A stretch of DNA of 64,000 bases from Neptunicoccus cionae (GTDB lineage Bacteria; Pseudomonadota; Alphaproteobacteria; Rhodobacterales; Rhodobacteraceae), in assembly GCF_002860325.1 (NCBI RefSeq), contig NZ_PKOJ01000001.1:434001-498000 (forward strand), read 5' to 3'. Both the position numbers and the translations under genes were made by a program. The notes under the pieces are model-generated. The model saw only the letters and a list, made by a program, of their open reading frames with translations, was not told the DNA's origin and did not search any database. Below, piece by piece: positions 18,087-26,655 of this stretch (the first letter of the stretch is position 1; every line of letters starts with the position of its first letter).

Positions 18087-20504
18087 TTACCCTTTTAATG
18101 CACTGTTCGCCGGATCATAGACCGGACTGTCGGTCTGGTGGATGCTGTAATGGTCCCCGAAAACCTCCAGCGTGAAATCTGTCTGTTGCCAATGTTCCCG
18201 ATCCAGATAGCCCCGCAGGATGGTCTGCCCCACAGTGTGACCATAGCCGACAGATGTCGCGAGCGAGACCAGACGATCCCCGAGCAGGATCGCCTCGCCC
18301 CCGGTCAGGGGCAAATGTTCGTCCGTTACAAACGTGCAAAGCCGCCGGTCGATCCCGCCGGTTTTCTGCGCTTCCAGAACCTCTCTGCCGATAAAGTCGC
18401 CCTTGGATTTCAGATGCACGCGAAAGCCGAGCCCCGCTTCGATTGGGGTGTAATCCGGCGTTATGTCACCCGACCAATAAACATAGCCCTTTTCCATCCG
18501 CAGGCTTTCAATCGCACGGTAGCCTACATTTGCGATGCCGTGGGGCTGTCCCGCCTGCCATAAAGTGTCATAGACATGGGCGGCAAATTCGGTGGGGATG
18601 TGTAATTCATACCCCAGTTCCCCGACATATCCCATCCGTGCGGCCCGTACCGGTGCTGCACCGATGATGATCTCCCGCGCGGTTGAGAACGGAATGGCGC
18701 TGTCCGATACATCGCTTTCAGAAGCAGCGGCCAGAACGTCGCGCGATTTCGGGCCGACGATATTCAGAACAGCGGTTCCGCTTGTCACCTCGATCAGATG
18801 CACCGACCCGTCGTTGGGCAGATGCCTTTTGATCCAGTTGCTGTCATGCACCCCAAAGCCCGATCCTGTGACCATGTAGAACCGCTCTGCACCAAGGCGA
18901 ATGAAGGTCACGTCAGCCTCTGTCCCGCCTTTGGCGTTGCACATCTGGGTGTAGATGATGCTGCCCACGGGCTTGTCCATGTTGGAAACACATAGTCTTT
19001 GCAAAAGGTGCAGCGTACCTGACCCGAGGATTTCGAATTTGGCAAAACTGGTCTGGTCGATCAGGGCCACACGTTCGCGCACGGCTTTGTGTTCCTGTGC
19101 GGCAAACTGTTTCCATCCGGGGTTAAGGAAGTCCAGTTGGTCTGTAGCCGGAACCCCTTCGGGGGCGAACCATAGCGGGCGCTCCCAACCGTTTTTCGAT
19201 CCGTAAACCGCGCCCTGATCCTTCAGTTTCTGATAGAGCGGGGACAGGCGCAACTGGCGGGCGGTTTCATGTTCCTGCCCGGGATAGCGCATCTTGTAGT
19301 GATGGGCGTAATGTTCCACCGCGCGGGGATACATAAAGGCGCGCGTGCCGTGATGCGGCCCGAAACGGCGAACATCCAATGGCCATAGATCAAGCGAGGG
19401 TTGCCCGTCCACCACCCACTCGGCAATCATCTCTCCGGCACCGCCACCTGCGGCAATGCCATAAAGAAACCCTGTCGCCATCATCAGGTTCTTATAGTCG
19501 GGCTGCCAGCCCATCACGAAATCCCCGTCGGCGGAATAGGGGATCGGACCGTTGATCACCTGCCGGATGCCGACCTCGTTGATGACGGGTGTGACCTTAC
19601 CCGCAAGTTCCGCCAACGGCAGGAAACGGTCAAGGTTTTCAGGCAAAAGCTGGCGCACGAATTTCCCCGGAATACCTGTGTTGCCGAAGGGCAGGGTGTC
19701 CTCTTCATAGCCGCCGACCACCAGCCGCCCGCCAACATCCGGTTTGTAATAGACCAGCCGCTCGGGATCGCGCAGGGTGGGGTAGTTGCCGATATCGCTG
19801 CCAGTGGATTCCGTGATGATATACTGGTGTTCGACCGCGCAGGCGGGCACTCTGATGCCAAGTTTCGCGGCGATTTCGCGGCTCCACATGCCGGTAGCAA
19901 GGATAACCGTTTCCGCCTCCCAGCGCCCTTCGGTGGTTTCAGCCGAGGTGATCCGCCCGCCGCTGGTATTGAAATCTGTCACTTCAACATTCTGGCGGAT
20001 ATCTGCGCCTTGCCGCCGCGCGGCTCCTGCGATGGCCTGACACAGCGAGGCCGGATCTACATAGCCGTCAGAAGGGATAAAGGCAGCGCCTTCCAGCCCT
20101 TTGTCGTCGATCAGCGGGAACAGGTCTTTAGCCTCGGAAGGGCTGATGATCTGCATTTCGAGATCAAAACTGCGGGCCATGGTTGCCAGCCGCTTTGCTT
20201 CCAGCATCCGTTCTCTGGTCGCCGCCAGCCGCAGGGAGCCGGTCTTCTTCCAGTCAAACTGCAACCCTTCCTCATCTTGCAACCTGTCGTACATCTCGAC
20301 CGATTTCTTCAGCATCCGCGTCGTGTTGCGCGAGGAGCGCAACTGCCCCACCAGCCCTGCCGCGTGCCATGTGGCGCCTTCGGTCAGACTGGCCCGTTCC
20401 AGCAGCACGACGTTTTTCTCGCCCATGCGGGTCAGGTGATAAGCGATAGAGCACCCGATGATGCCTCCGCCAATGATCAGATGTTTCGCTGCGTGTTGTG
20501 CCAT
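18087..20504 (-). CDS. FAD-dependent dehydrogenase with GcvT domains (dimethylglycine/sarcosine dehydrogenase-like), copy 2
   Basis: 805 residues, same architecture as copy 1: FAD motif IIGGGIIGCSIAYHLTRMG, covalent-FAD type ATWHAAGLVGQLR, DAO domain, FAO linker, GcvT domain with SIIYTQMCNAKGG and GYVGELGYELHIP, and the GcvT C-terminal barrel. The ATG at 20504 was chosen; a GTG at 20528 would add eight residues, and neither has a strong ribosome site. Probably demethylates an N-methyl amine with folate as acceptor. Divergent from the DeoR-type regulator across a 144-nt region packed with ATCAACAAA-type repeats. Confidence 0.84.
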   Translation of the reverse strand: MAQHAAKHLIIGGGIIGCSIAYHLTRMGEKNVVLLERASLTEGATWHAAGLVGQLRSSRNTTRMLKKSVEMYDRLQDEEGLQFDWKKTGSLRLAATRERMLEAKRLATMARSFDLEMQIISPSEAKDLFPLIDDKGLEGAAFIPSDGYVDPASLCQAIAGAARRQGADIRQNVEVTDFNTSGGRITSAETTEGRWEAETVILATGMWSREIAAKLGIRVPACAVEHQYIITESTGSDIGNYPTLRDPERLVYYKPDVGGRLVVGGYEEDTLPFGNTGIPGKFVRQLLPENLDRFLPLAELAGKVTPVINEVGIRQVINGPIPYSADGDFVMGWQPDYKNLMMATGFLYGIAAGGGAGEMIAEWVVDGQPSLDLWPLDVRRFGPHHGTRAFMYPRAVEHYAHHYKMRYPGQEHETARQLRLSPLYQKLKDQGAVYGSKNGWERPLWFAPEGVPATDQLDFLNPGWKQFAAQEHKAVRERVALIDQTSFAKFEILGSGTLHLLQRLCVSNMDKPVGSIIYTQMCNAKGGTEADVTFIRLGAERFYMVTGSGFGVHDSNWIKRHLPNDGSVHLIEVTSGTAVLNIVGPKSRDVLAAASESDVSDSAIPFSTAREIIIGAAPVRAARMGYVGELGYELHIPTEFAAHVYDTLWQAGQPHGIANVGYRAIESLRMEKGYVYWSGDITPDYTPIEAGLGFRVHLKSKGDFIGREVLEAQKTGGIDRRLCTFVTDEHLPLTGGEAILLGDRLVSLATSVGYGHTVGQTILRGYLDREHWQQTDFTLEVFGDHYSIHQTDSPVYDPANSALKG

Positions 20505-20545
20505 GATGCCATCCAAGGGGGTTTTCACGGTTCACAGTAGTTAAA

Positions 20546-20605
20546 ATCAACATCGTGGCAACGAATTTGTTGATTTGTGTTGATATAAGCCGCAAAATCA
20601 ACAAA
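20546..20605. promoter_or_regulatory. Putative operator cluster: ATCAACAAA/TTTGTTGAT repeats
   Basis: The divergent region between dehydrogenase 2 and the DeoR-type regulator holds ATCAACA (20546-20552), TTTGTTGAT (20566-20574), TGTTGAT (20578-20584) and ATCAACAAA (20597-20605). The two inner TTGAT units are exactly 10 bp apart, like the pair at 16269-16287. Regulator autoregulation and control of both amine operons are the simplest reading. Confidence 0.62.
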
Positions 20606-20648
20606 TGCGGGCTGTTGTTTGGCAAGTTTCTGGGTATAGGTATCGCAA

Positions 20649-21413
20649 ATGTCGAAATATGAAGCACAGATTCTACACGCGGTTGATATGCGGGGAACAC
20701 TCTCGGTAGTGGAGCTTTCGCAAATGCTCGGCGTGTCCGACCAGACCATCCGCCGTGTAACACAGCCTCTTGTCGCAAGCGGGCGTCTGGACAAGGTGCA
20801 CGGAGCGCTGGTTTCCAATCGTATCGCAACGGACCCGCCTTATCTGGCGCGGATGAACCTGAACCGTGCCGCCAAAGTAGCCATTGCCAAGGAAGCGGCA
20901 GAGATCATCGGGGACGGGGCCAGTATTGCAATCGACACCGGTTCGACCTCGGGGTTTATCGCGCAGGCCTTGCGGGCGCGCAAGGAACTGACCGTTGTGA
21001 CGAATTCGGCCTTTGTGGCCAGCACGCTGGCGATTATTCCGGGCAACAAGGTGTTTATGGCGGGAACCCAGTTGCGCGACCATGACGGGGCAGCCTTTGA
21101 CCGCTCGGCATTTGACGTGATCGAGAGGATGCAGGTGGATTACGCGCTTTTGTCCGCGTCGATGGTGGATGCTGTCAAAGGGTTTCTGGTGCATGAACAA
21201 TGCGAAGTGGAAATTGCCACCGCCATGCTGCGCAATGCAGGCAAGGTGATAATGGCAGTGGACCATTCCAAATTCACACCGCAGGACCGTCGCCCCGCGG
21301 TGCGCCAGCCCCTGTTAAAGGCTGGCGATTTTGTCGTAACAGACCGCCGCCCCGACCCAGCCTTTGACAAGCTCCTGTCAGGACTGGAACTGCGGATCGC
21401 AGAGCAGGGCTAA
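20649..21413 (+). CDS. DeoR/GlpR-family transcriptional regulator
   Basis: 254 residues. The N-terminal winged helix (residues ~1-55, SVVELSQMLGVSDQTIRRVTQPL) is followed by a DeoRC sensor domain (about 75-235) with a ligand-pocket type IDTGSTSGFIAQAL and LTVVTNSAFVAS, and a conserved KVIMAVDHSKF. The recognition helix is normal for the family apart from VTQ in place of the commoner DLN. DeoR-family regulators usually sense phosphorylated metabolites, which fits kinases in the same locus. Divergent from dehydrogenase 2; likely controls itself and both amine operons through ATCAACAAA repeats. Confidence 0.88.
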   Translation: MSKYEAQILHAVDMRGTLSVVELSQMLGVSDQTIRRVTQPLVASGRLDKVHGALVSNRIATDPPYLARMNLNRAAKVAIAKEAAEIIGDGASIAIDTGSTSGFIAQALRARKELTVVTNSAFVASTLAIIPGNKVFMAGTQLRDHDGAAFDRSAFDVIERMQVDYALLSASMVDAVKGFLVHEQCEVEIATAMLRNAGKVIMAVDHSKFTPQDRRPAVRQPLLKAGDFVVTDRRPDPAFDKLLSGLELRIAEQG

Positions 21414-21421
21414 CGCGTTTT

Positions 21422-22708
21422 TCAGTCCAGCGTCAGGCCCAAAGCCATATTGCTGACCGCCGGTTCCTGATCTGACAGCTTCACATTGGGCCGCTCTGCA
21501 TTCGCCTTGGCCTGTTTCTTGTATTCCAGCCGCGCGATCTGGTCGCGGTGGACCTCATCGGGACCATCGGCAAGGCGCAACATACGCGCCGTCGCATAGG
21601 CTGCCGCCAGTCCGAAATCGTTGCTGGTGCCACCGCCGCCGAAAAGCTGGATGGCCCAGTCGATCACCTGACAGGCCATATTTGGCACCGCAACCTTGAT
21701 CATGGCAATCTCGGCCTTGGCTTCCTTGTTGCCGACAGTGTCCATCATATGGGCGGCCCGCAGGGTCAACAAGCGGGACTGTTCGATCAGGATGCGGGAC
21801 TGGGCGATGCGTTCACGGGTGACGGATTGTTCGGACAGAACCTTGCCAAATGTCGTCCGTTCACCGGCGCGGATTACCATTTTTTCCAGCGTGCGTTCGG
21901 CCAGCCCGATCAGGCGCATACAGTGGTGGATACGACCCGGCCCAAGACGGCCCTGTGCAATTTCAAACCCGCAGCCTTCACCCAGCAGCATGTTAGAGGC
22001 AGGTACACGCACGTTGTCAAAGATCACTTCAGAGGCACGGTCCGGCACGCCGTAAAATCCGAACACAGGGATCGAACGTTTCACCGTGACACCGGGAGTG
22101 TCTTTCGGGACGAGGATCATGGATTGCTGACGATAAGTCTCGGCGCTCGGATCTGATTTACCCATAAAAATGATGATCTTGCAGCGGGGGTCGGTCGCAC
22201 CAGTGGTGTACCATTTGCGCCCGTTAATCACATATTCATCGCCGTCCCGCACGATGGCGCTTTCAATATTCCGCGCATCAGAGGAGGCAACGGCGGGTTC
22301 CGTCATCGCAAAACTGGAGCGGATTTCACCCTTCAACAGCGGTTCCAGCCACTGTTTCTTGTGTTCTTCCGTGCCATAGCGTTCCAGCACTTCCATATTG
22401 CCCGTGTCAGGAGCGGAGCAGTTGAATACTTCGGGCGCAAGATGGCTGCGGCCCATGATTTCACACAGCGCGGCGTATTCCAGATTGTTCAGTCCGGCCC
22501 CTTTGTCCGATTCCGGCAGGAAAAGGTTCCACAATCCGGCTTCTTTCGCTTTGATCTTCAGTTCTTCCACAACCGGATGGACGCCCCATGGTCCGATATC
22601 CTCAGACTCCCGATAGAAGCGGGCTTCGTTCGGATAGATATGCTGGTCCATGAAATCTTTCAGACGGTCTTCCAGTTCGCGGGTTTTATCGGATTTCTCA
22701 GGGATCAT
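21422..22708 (-). CDS. Acyl-CoA dehydrogenase (ACAD10/11-like)
   Basis: 428-residue FAD flavoenzyme. It shows the N-terminal helical domain, the FAD/substrate block [16 protein letters not shown] (about 133-148), [11 protein letters not shown], and a C-terminal domain with [18 protein letters not shown] and [22 protein letters not shown]. The long C-terminal and the DGPDEVHR version resemble the ACAD10/11 group more than short-chain fatty acid enzymes. Divergent from the thiolase gene across a palindrome that also occurs before the kinase/ligase genes at 33-36 kb, suggesting one pathway. The general class is firm, the substrate is not. Confidence 0.85.
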   Translation of the reverse strand: MIPEKSDKTRELEDRLKDFMDQHIYPNEARFYRESEDIGPWGVHPVVEELKIKAKEAGLWNLFLPESDKGAGLNNLEYAALCEIMGRSHLAPEVFNCSAPDTGNMEVLERYGTEEHKKQWLEPLLKGEIRSSFAMTEPAVASSDARNIESAIVRDGDEYVINGRKWYTTGATDPRCKIIIFMGKSDPSAETYRQQSMILVPKDTPGVTVKRSIPVFGFYGVPDRASEVIFDNVRVPASNMLLGEGCGFEIAQGRLGPGRIHHCMRLIGLAERTLEKMVIRAGERTTFGKVLSEQSVTRERIAQSRILIEQSRLLTLRAAHMMDTVGNKEAKAEIAMIKVAVPNMACQVIDWAIQLFGGGGTSNDFGLAAAYATARMLRLADGPDEVHRDQIARLEYKKQAKANAERPNVKLSDQEPAVSNMALGLTLD

Positions 22709-22803
22709 TTCAGGCTCGTTCGTTAGGGGCGGGCTTGCTCCGGCGGCTGCATTTTGCGTGGCGCTAAGCCGGAGAGACCCATTGATAAACAGAATTTAGT
22801 GAC

Positions 22804-22820
22804 GTATTGTCTGACACTAA
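22804..22820. promoter_or_regulatory. Palindromic operator 1 (ideal TTAGTGTC-N-GACACTAA)
   Basis: GTATTGTC-T-GACACTAA lies between the divergent acyl-CoA dehydrogenase and thiolase genes. The right half is perfect and the left matches at 6 of 8 positions. Two more copies stand at 33269-33285 and 33478-33494. The GTC-N-GAC core is shared with FadR-type GntR operators, and a GntR/FCD regulator is encoded at 24191. Confidence 0.65.
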
Positions 22821-22903
22821 TGGCGTAGCATAGCGGAATTTGGATGGGAAGACGAAACACGCTCCCCCCGCTTGGGACGCAGGGTCAGAAGGAGGAACGG
22901 ATC

Positions 22904-24067
22904 ATGGCCGATGCATATATCGTAGAGTCGCTGCGCACCGCAGGGGGGCGCCGCAAAGGGGCGCTGGCAGACTGGCATCCCGCCGATATGGGGGCGGAAA
23001 TTCTGAATGCGCTGGTGGAGCGCACAGGGATTGATCCGGCGGCTATTGATGATGTGATCATGGGCTGTGTCACCAAAGGCGGCGAGCAGGCGTTTAACGT
23101 CGGGCGCAACGCGGTGCTGGCTTCCAAGCTGCCCCAGACTGTTCCTTCCACCACCGTTGACCGCCAGTGCGGCAGTTCCCAGCAGGCGGTGCATTTTGGC
23201 GCGGCTATGGTGATGTCCGGTGTTCAGGACGTGGTGATTGCTTCTGGCGTCGAAAGCATGACACGGGTGCCCATGTTCGCGGATATGAGCAGTTTTGCCA
23301 AAGCCGGTATCGGGGCGGATCCGGTCAGCCCGCGCATTGCAGAGCGGTTTGGCGTGACAGGCTTCAGCCAGTTCACAGGGGCTGAAATGATTGCACAGAA
23401 GAACGGGTTCTCCCGTGATGATCTGGACGCCTATGCATTGGAAAGCCACAAACGGGCTGCCGCTGCCACGGAAACGGGCGCGTTCCAGCGGGAAATCCTG
23501 CCACTGACAACGGCAGCGGGCGAACACACACGGGACGAAGGCATCCGCTATGATGCATCGGCGCAAAGCATCGGCAGCGTGGATACGCTGACCGAAGGTG
23601 GCGTGCTGAGTGCGGCAAACGCCAGCCAGATTTGTGACGGTGCTTCAGGATTGATGATCGTGTCCGAACGGGCGCTCAAGATCCACGGGCTCACCCCGAT
23701 CGCGCGGATCGTGGATATGACTGTCACCGCAGGTGATCCGGTGGTTATGCTGGAAGAACCGATCGAGGCCACCCGTCAAGCATTGGCAAAATCCGGCATG
23801 ACGCTGGATCAGATCGACCTTTACGAAGTGAACGAAGCCTTTGCGCCTGTTCCGCTGGCGTGGATCAAGGAACTGGACGCTGATCCGGCGCGCACCAATG
23901 CGCAGGGCGGGGCCATTGCGCTTGGCCATCCTCTGGGGGCGAGCGGGACGCGGCTGATGTCTACCCTCATTCACGGGCTGCGGGCCTCGGGCAAACGCTA
24001 CGGGTTGCAGACCATGTGCGAAGGCGGCGGCACCGCGAATGTGACCATTCTCGAGGCGCTGTCCTGA
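22904..24067 (+). CDS. Acetyl-CoA C-acyltransferase (thiolase)
   Basis: 387-residue thiolase. Catalytic residues are visible: the nucleophile Cys in TVDRQCGSSQQA (about residue 90), NEAFAPVPLAW, the His in GGAIALGHPLGASGTR and the second Cys in TMCEGGGTAN. It cleaves 3-ketoacyl-CoA to acetyl-CoA plus a shortened acyl-CoA, or runs in reverse. The open frame begins at 22844, but the ATG at 22904 follows AGGAGG and gives the normal start. A GC-rich hairpin follows, then the GntR regulator gene. The shared operator with the acyl-CoA dehydrogenase places it in beta-oxidation-like catabolism. Confidence 0.92.
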   Translation: MADAYIVESLRTAGGRRKGALADWHPADMGAEILNALVERTGIDPAAIDDVIMGCVTKGGEQAFNVGRNAVLASKLPQTVPSTTVDRQCGSSQQAVHFGAAMVMSGVQDVVIASGVESMTRVPMFADMSSFAKAGIGADPVSPRIAERFGVTGFSQFTGAEMIAQKNGFSRDDLDAYALESHKRAAAATETGAFQREILPLTTAAGEHTRDEGIRYDASAQSIGSVDTLTEGGVLSAANASQICDGASGLMIVSERALKIHGLTPIARIVDMTVTAGDPVVMLEEPIEATRQALAKSGMTLDQIDLYEVNEAFAPVPLAWIKELDADPARTNAQGGAIALGHPLGASGTRLMSTLIHGLRASGKRYGLQTMCEGGGTANVTILEALS

Positions 24068-24092
24068 CGCAAGGTAACTGAACCACGGGCAG

Positions 24093-24121
24093 GCCGCCTT
24101 TTTGTTCACAAACGGGGCGGC
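24093..24121 (+). terminator. Hairpin after thiolase, possible weak terminator
   Basis: GCCGCC (24093-24098) and GGCGGC (24116-24121) can pair, with an inner TTTG/CAAA stem in the loop. No T-run follows the second arm, so termination would be partial. The GntR gene begins 70 nt further on. Confidence 0.35.
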
Positions 24122-24190
24122 TTGTAGTTTAATCGGCGCAGCGGCAGGGGTCCGAACCACCGGCCAGCTGCAAGCATTGGAGTAAAAGAC

Positions 24191-24934
24191 ATGAGTTTGC
24201 GTAGCCAGCATTTGAAGGTGAATTACGCTTATCGCCAGTTCGCCGATGAAATCGAAGCGCAGATCATGCAGGGTACCCTGAAACCCGGAGAGCGGCTGCC
24301 CGGCGAAGTGGAGCTGGCGCAATTGTTTGGCGTCACCCGTTCGACCGTGCGCGAAGGGTTGCGCCAGTTGGAAAGCGAAGGGCTGGTGCACCGCCCCACG
24401 CCCCGCCGTCTGGAGGTGGCCTTGCCCCAGAGCGACAAGCTGGCCAGCCGCTCCAGCCGCGCAATGGTACTGATGAATGTGACCTTTCGGGAGTTGTGGC
24501 AGGTGGCGCTGGAAACCGAACCGCTGGCCGCGGAACTGGCGGCACGGCAGGGCAGCCCAGAGGCATTGGCCGAGTTGAAGGACACCCACGCCCGTCTGGT
24601 CGCCGCCAAGGACGACGTCGCAGAGACCACGCGGCTTGATACTCTGTTCCACACCCAAGTTGCCGAGATGAGCGAGAACCGCGTGCTCTGCCTAGTGCGG
24701 GAACCGCTGACTTTGCTGCTGTATCAGGGGTTTATCCAGATCCCGCCGTCCGTTCCCCAAGCTATCGAACGCCAGATTGTCGCCCACAGCCAGATTGTAG
24801 ACGCGATCGAGGCAAAAGACCCCGAACGCGCCCGAGACTGGGCCCACCGCCACATTCAGGACTTCTGGCGTGGTATCCAGATTGCAGGATTGCAGGACGA
24901 GCCGTCGATATCGAAAGAGAACCGGATGAAGTGA
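24191..24934 (+). CDS. GntR-family regulator with FCD (FadR-type) ligand domain
   Basis: 247 residues. N-terminal winged helix (about 10-80) with GERLPGEVELAQLFGVTRST and VREGLRQLESEGLV; C-terminal all-helical FCD domain (about 95-225), where DTLFHTQVAE and AHSQIVDAIEAKD supply the Asp/His residues that commonly bind metal or carboxylate ligands. FCD regulators usually sense organic acids or acyl-CoA. Next to the thiolase gene in the same direction. It is the best candidate in the window to bind the GTC-N-GAC palindromes at 22.8 and 33.3-33.5 kb, though this is inferred from position and motif type. Confidence 0.87.
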   Translation: MSLRSQHLKVNYAYRQFADEIEAQIMQGTLKPGERLPGEVELAQLFGVTRSTVREGLRQLESEGLVHRPTPRRLEVALPQSDKLASRSSRAMVLMNVTFRELWQVALETEPLAAELAARQGSPEALAELKDTHARLVAAKDDVAETTRLDTLFHTQVAEMSENRVLCLVREPLTLLLYQGFIQIPPSVPQAIERQIVAHSQIVDAIEAKDPERARDWAHRHIQDFWRGIQIAGLQDEPSISKENRMK

Positions 24935-25141
24935 GGGGGCAACTTTACGACCTCAAACATTGCTCTCGCCACAAATCTGCCAGCCAACGTTTGATTCTTC
25001 GCTGAACCTGCGACCACGTCTCTTCTCTTTCAAACGCCATACATTGGAACCAGCAATCTGAAAGACGTTATCATTTGTCGCAAACAGGCGATTCCGTCTG
25101 AAAAAATTGCGCAAAGCTTCCTCCCAGTTGGAGAAAGCTCA

Positions 25142-26482
25142 ATGGTTCCGCATCACCGAGACATCCGTAAAATTGACCCGACCCGTGGTGCTACGCTGGG
25201 CGACGGAACGCCTAACGATCAGGACCGGATTGAGATTGGCCCAACGCAGCTCGCCATGCGTGAGTGGGAAGCCGCAAGTTTGACCTTTCCCAATCTGGCA
25301 AACATGCGCAGTTTCAGGCACGCGCGCCTTACCCGTCATATCGTCGAACGTGGGTACGCTGGCCTTTTGATGTTCGACCCGCTCAATATCCGCTATGCAA
25401 CGGATTCCACAAACATGCAGTTATGGAATACCCATAACCCGTTTCGCGCGGTGTTGTTATGCGCTGACGGTTACATGGTTATCTGGGATTACAAAAACTC
25501 TCCCTTTCTCAGCAGGTTCAATCCGCTTGTGGCCGAGCAACGTTCGGGGGCGGATCTGTTTTATTTTGATCGTGGCGACAAAATTGACGTGGCTGCTGGT
25601 GCTTTCGCCAACGAGGTGCGCGTGTTGTTGCAGGATCACGCCCCGAACCAGAAAATGCTCGCCGTAGACAAGATCATGCTGCACGGGTTAACGGCGCTTC
25701 AAGCGCAAGGCTTCGAGATCCGGAACGGTGAAGAAGTCACCGAGAAATCAAGATCAGTTAAAGGGCCGGACGAAATTCTGGCGATGCGCTGCGCCTCTCA
25801 TGCATGCGAAACCAGTGTCAAAGCGATGGAAGAATTTGCCCGTGAGAATGTTGGCAATGGTCAAACATCGGAGGATCAGATTTGGGCGGTTCTTCATGCA
25901 GAAAACATCAATAGAGGCGGGGAGTGGATTGAAACCAGATTGCTATCGTCCGGGCAGCGCACAAATCCGTGGTTTCAGGAGTGTGGGCCCCGGATCACCC
26001 AACCAAACGAAATCATCAGCTTTGATACCGACCTGATCGGGCCGTATGGAATCTGCGTGGATATCTCGCGCAGTTGGTGGATCGGGGATCAAAAACCCCC
26101 TGCGGATATGATCTACGCCATGCGGCACGCCCACGAACACATCATGACCAACATGGAAATGCTAAAGCCGGGTGTGATGATCCCGGAACTCACCGCCAAC
26201 GCCCATCGGCTGGACGAAAAATTTCAGGCGCAGAAATATGGCTGCCTCATGCATGGTGTGGGCTTGTGTGACGAGTGGCCTCTCGTTGCCTATCCGGATA
26301 AAGCGGTGCCGGGGGCTTTTGACTATCCCCTTGAGGCTGGAATGGTGCTTTGTGTTGAAGCGGCAGTCGGTGAGGTTGGCGGGAGCTTTACGATTAAGCT
26401 CGAAGATCAAGTGCTTATCACCGAAGACGGGTACGAGAACCTTACCAAATACCCATTCGATGCCGCTTTGATGGGGCAATAG
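25142..26482 (+). CDS. dddP: Dimethylsulfoniopropionate lyase DddP
   Basis: 446-residue member of the M24 peptidase fold that cleaves DMSP to dimethyl sulfide and acrylate. All six metal ligands described for DddP fall at the expected positions: D295 and D297 (SFDTDLIGPYG), D307 (CVDISRSWW), H371 (LMHGVGLCDEWP), E406 (LCVEAAVGEVGG) and E421 (KLEDQVLI). Long stretches such as MFDPLNIRYATDSTNMQLWN are as remembered from Roseobacter DddP. A GGAG site lies 8 nt before the ATG. The gene stands alone, 207 nt after the GntR gene and converging on the acyl-CoA ligase operon. Expected in the cytoplasm. Confidence 0.96.
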   Translation: MVPHHRDIRKIDPTRGATLGDGTPNDQDRIEIGPTQLAMREWEAASLTFPNLANMRSFRHARLTRHIVERGYAGLLMFDPLNIRYATDSTNMQLWNTHNPFRAVLLCADGYMVIWDYKNSPFLSRFNPLVAEQRSGADLFYFDRGDKIDVAAGAFANEVRVLLQDHAPNQKMLAVDKIMLHGLTALQAQGFEIRNGEEVTEKSRSVKGPDEILAMRCASHACETSVKAMEEFARENVGNGQTSEDQIWAVLHAENINRGGEWIETRLLSSGQRTNPWFQECGPRITQPNEIISFDTDLIGPYGICVDISRSWWIGDQKPPADMIYAMRHAHEHIMTNMEMLKPGVMIPELTANAHRLDEKFQAQKYGCLMHGVGLCDEWPLVAYPDKAVPGAFDYPLEAGMVLCVEAAVGEVGGSFTIKLEDQVLITEDGYENLTKYPFDAALMGQ

Positions 26483-26599
26483 TAAGCCGTTTCACACGTC
26501 GACTGATTGGCTCCACCGATTGCCGTCATAGGGAATAAACTCGCTATTGGCCGGAACTGCATCGACAGTGGCGTTCGCGCTTCTAGCAACAATTCCCCC

Positions 26600-26633
26600 A
26601 AAAAAAACGGCAGCAGGTCCCCCACTGCCGTTT
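26600..26633 (-). terminator. Rho-independent terminator of the hydratase-TRAP-ligase operon
   Basis: On the minus strand, AAACGGCAG (26633-26625) and CTGCCGTTT (26613-26605) form a 9-bp stem with an 11-nt loop, followed by a run of T. It lies 23 nt after the ligase stop. The same hairpin, read on the plus strand after dddP, has the T residues only within its second arm, so it may also serve dddP weakly. Confidence 0.88.
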
Positions 26634-26655
26634 GCTAAGAATACTCGACCCGAAT

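Noticed and set aside
24935-25141. Possible small gene or operator before dddP
   Set aside because: No coherent short frame with a ribosome site and no copy of either operator motif was found; treated as a plain promoter region.
26492-26655. Possible gene remnant after the acyl-CoA ligase (minus strand, ending in PYDGNRWSQSVDV)
   Set aside because: The frame crosses a strong terminator, has no start or ribosome site of its own and no recognised family; an old transposase tail is conceivable but not supported.
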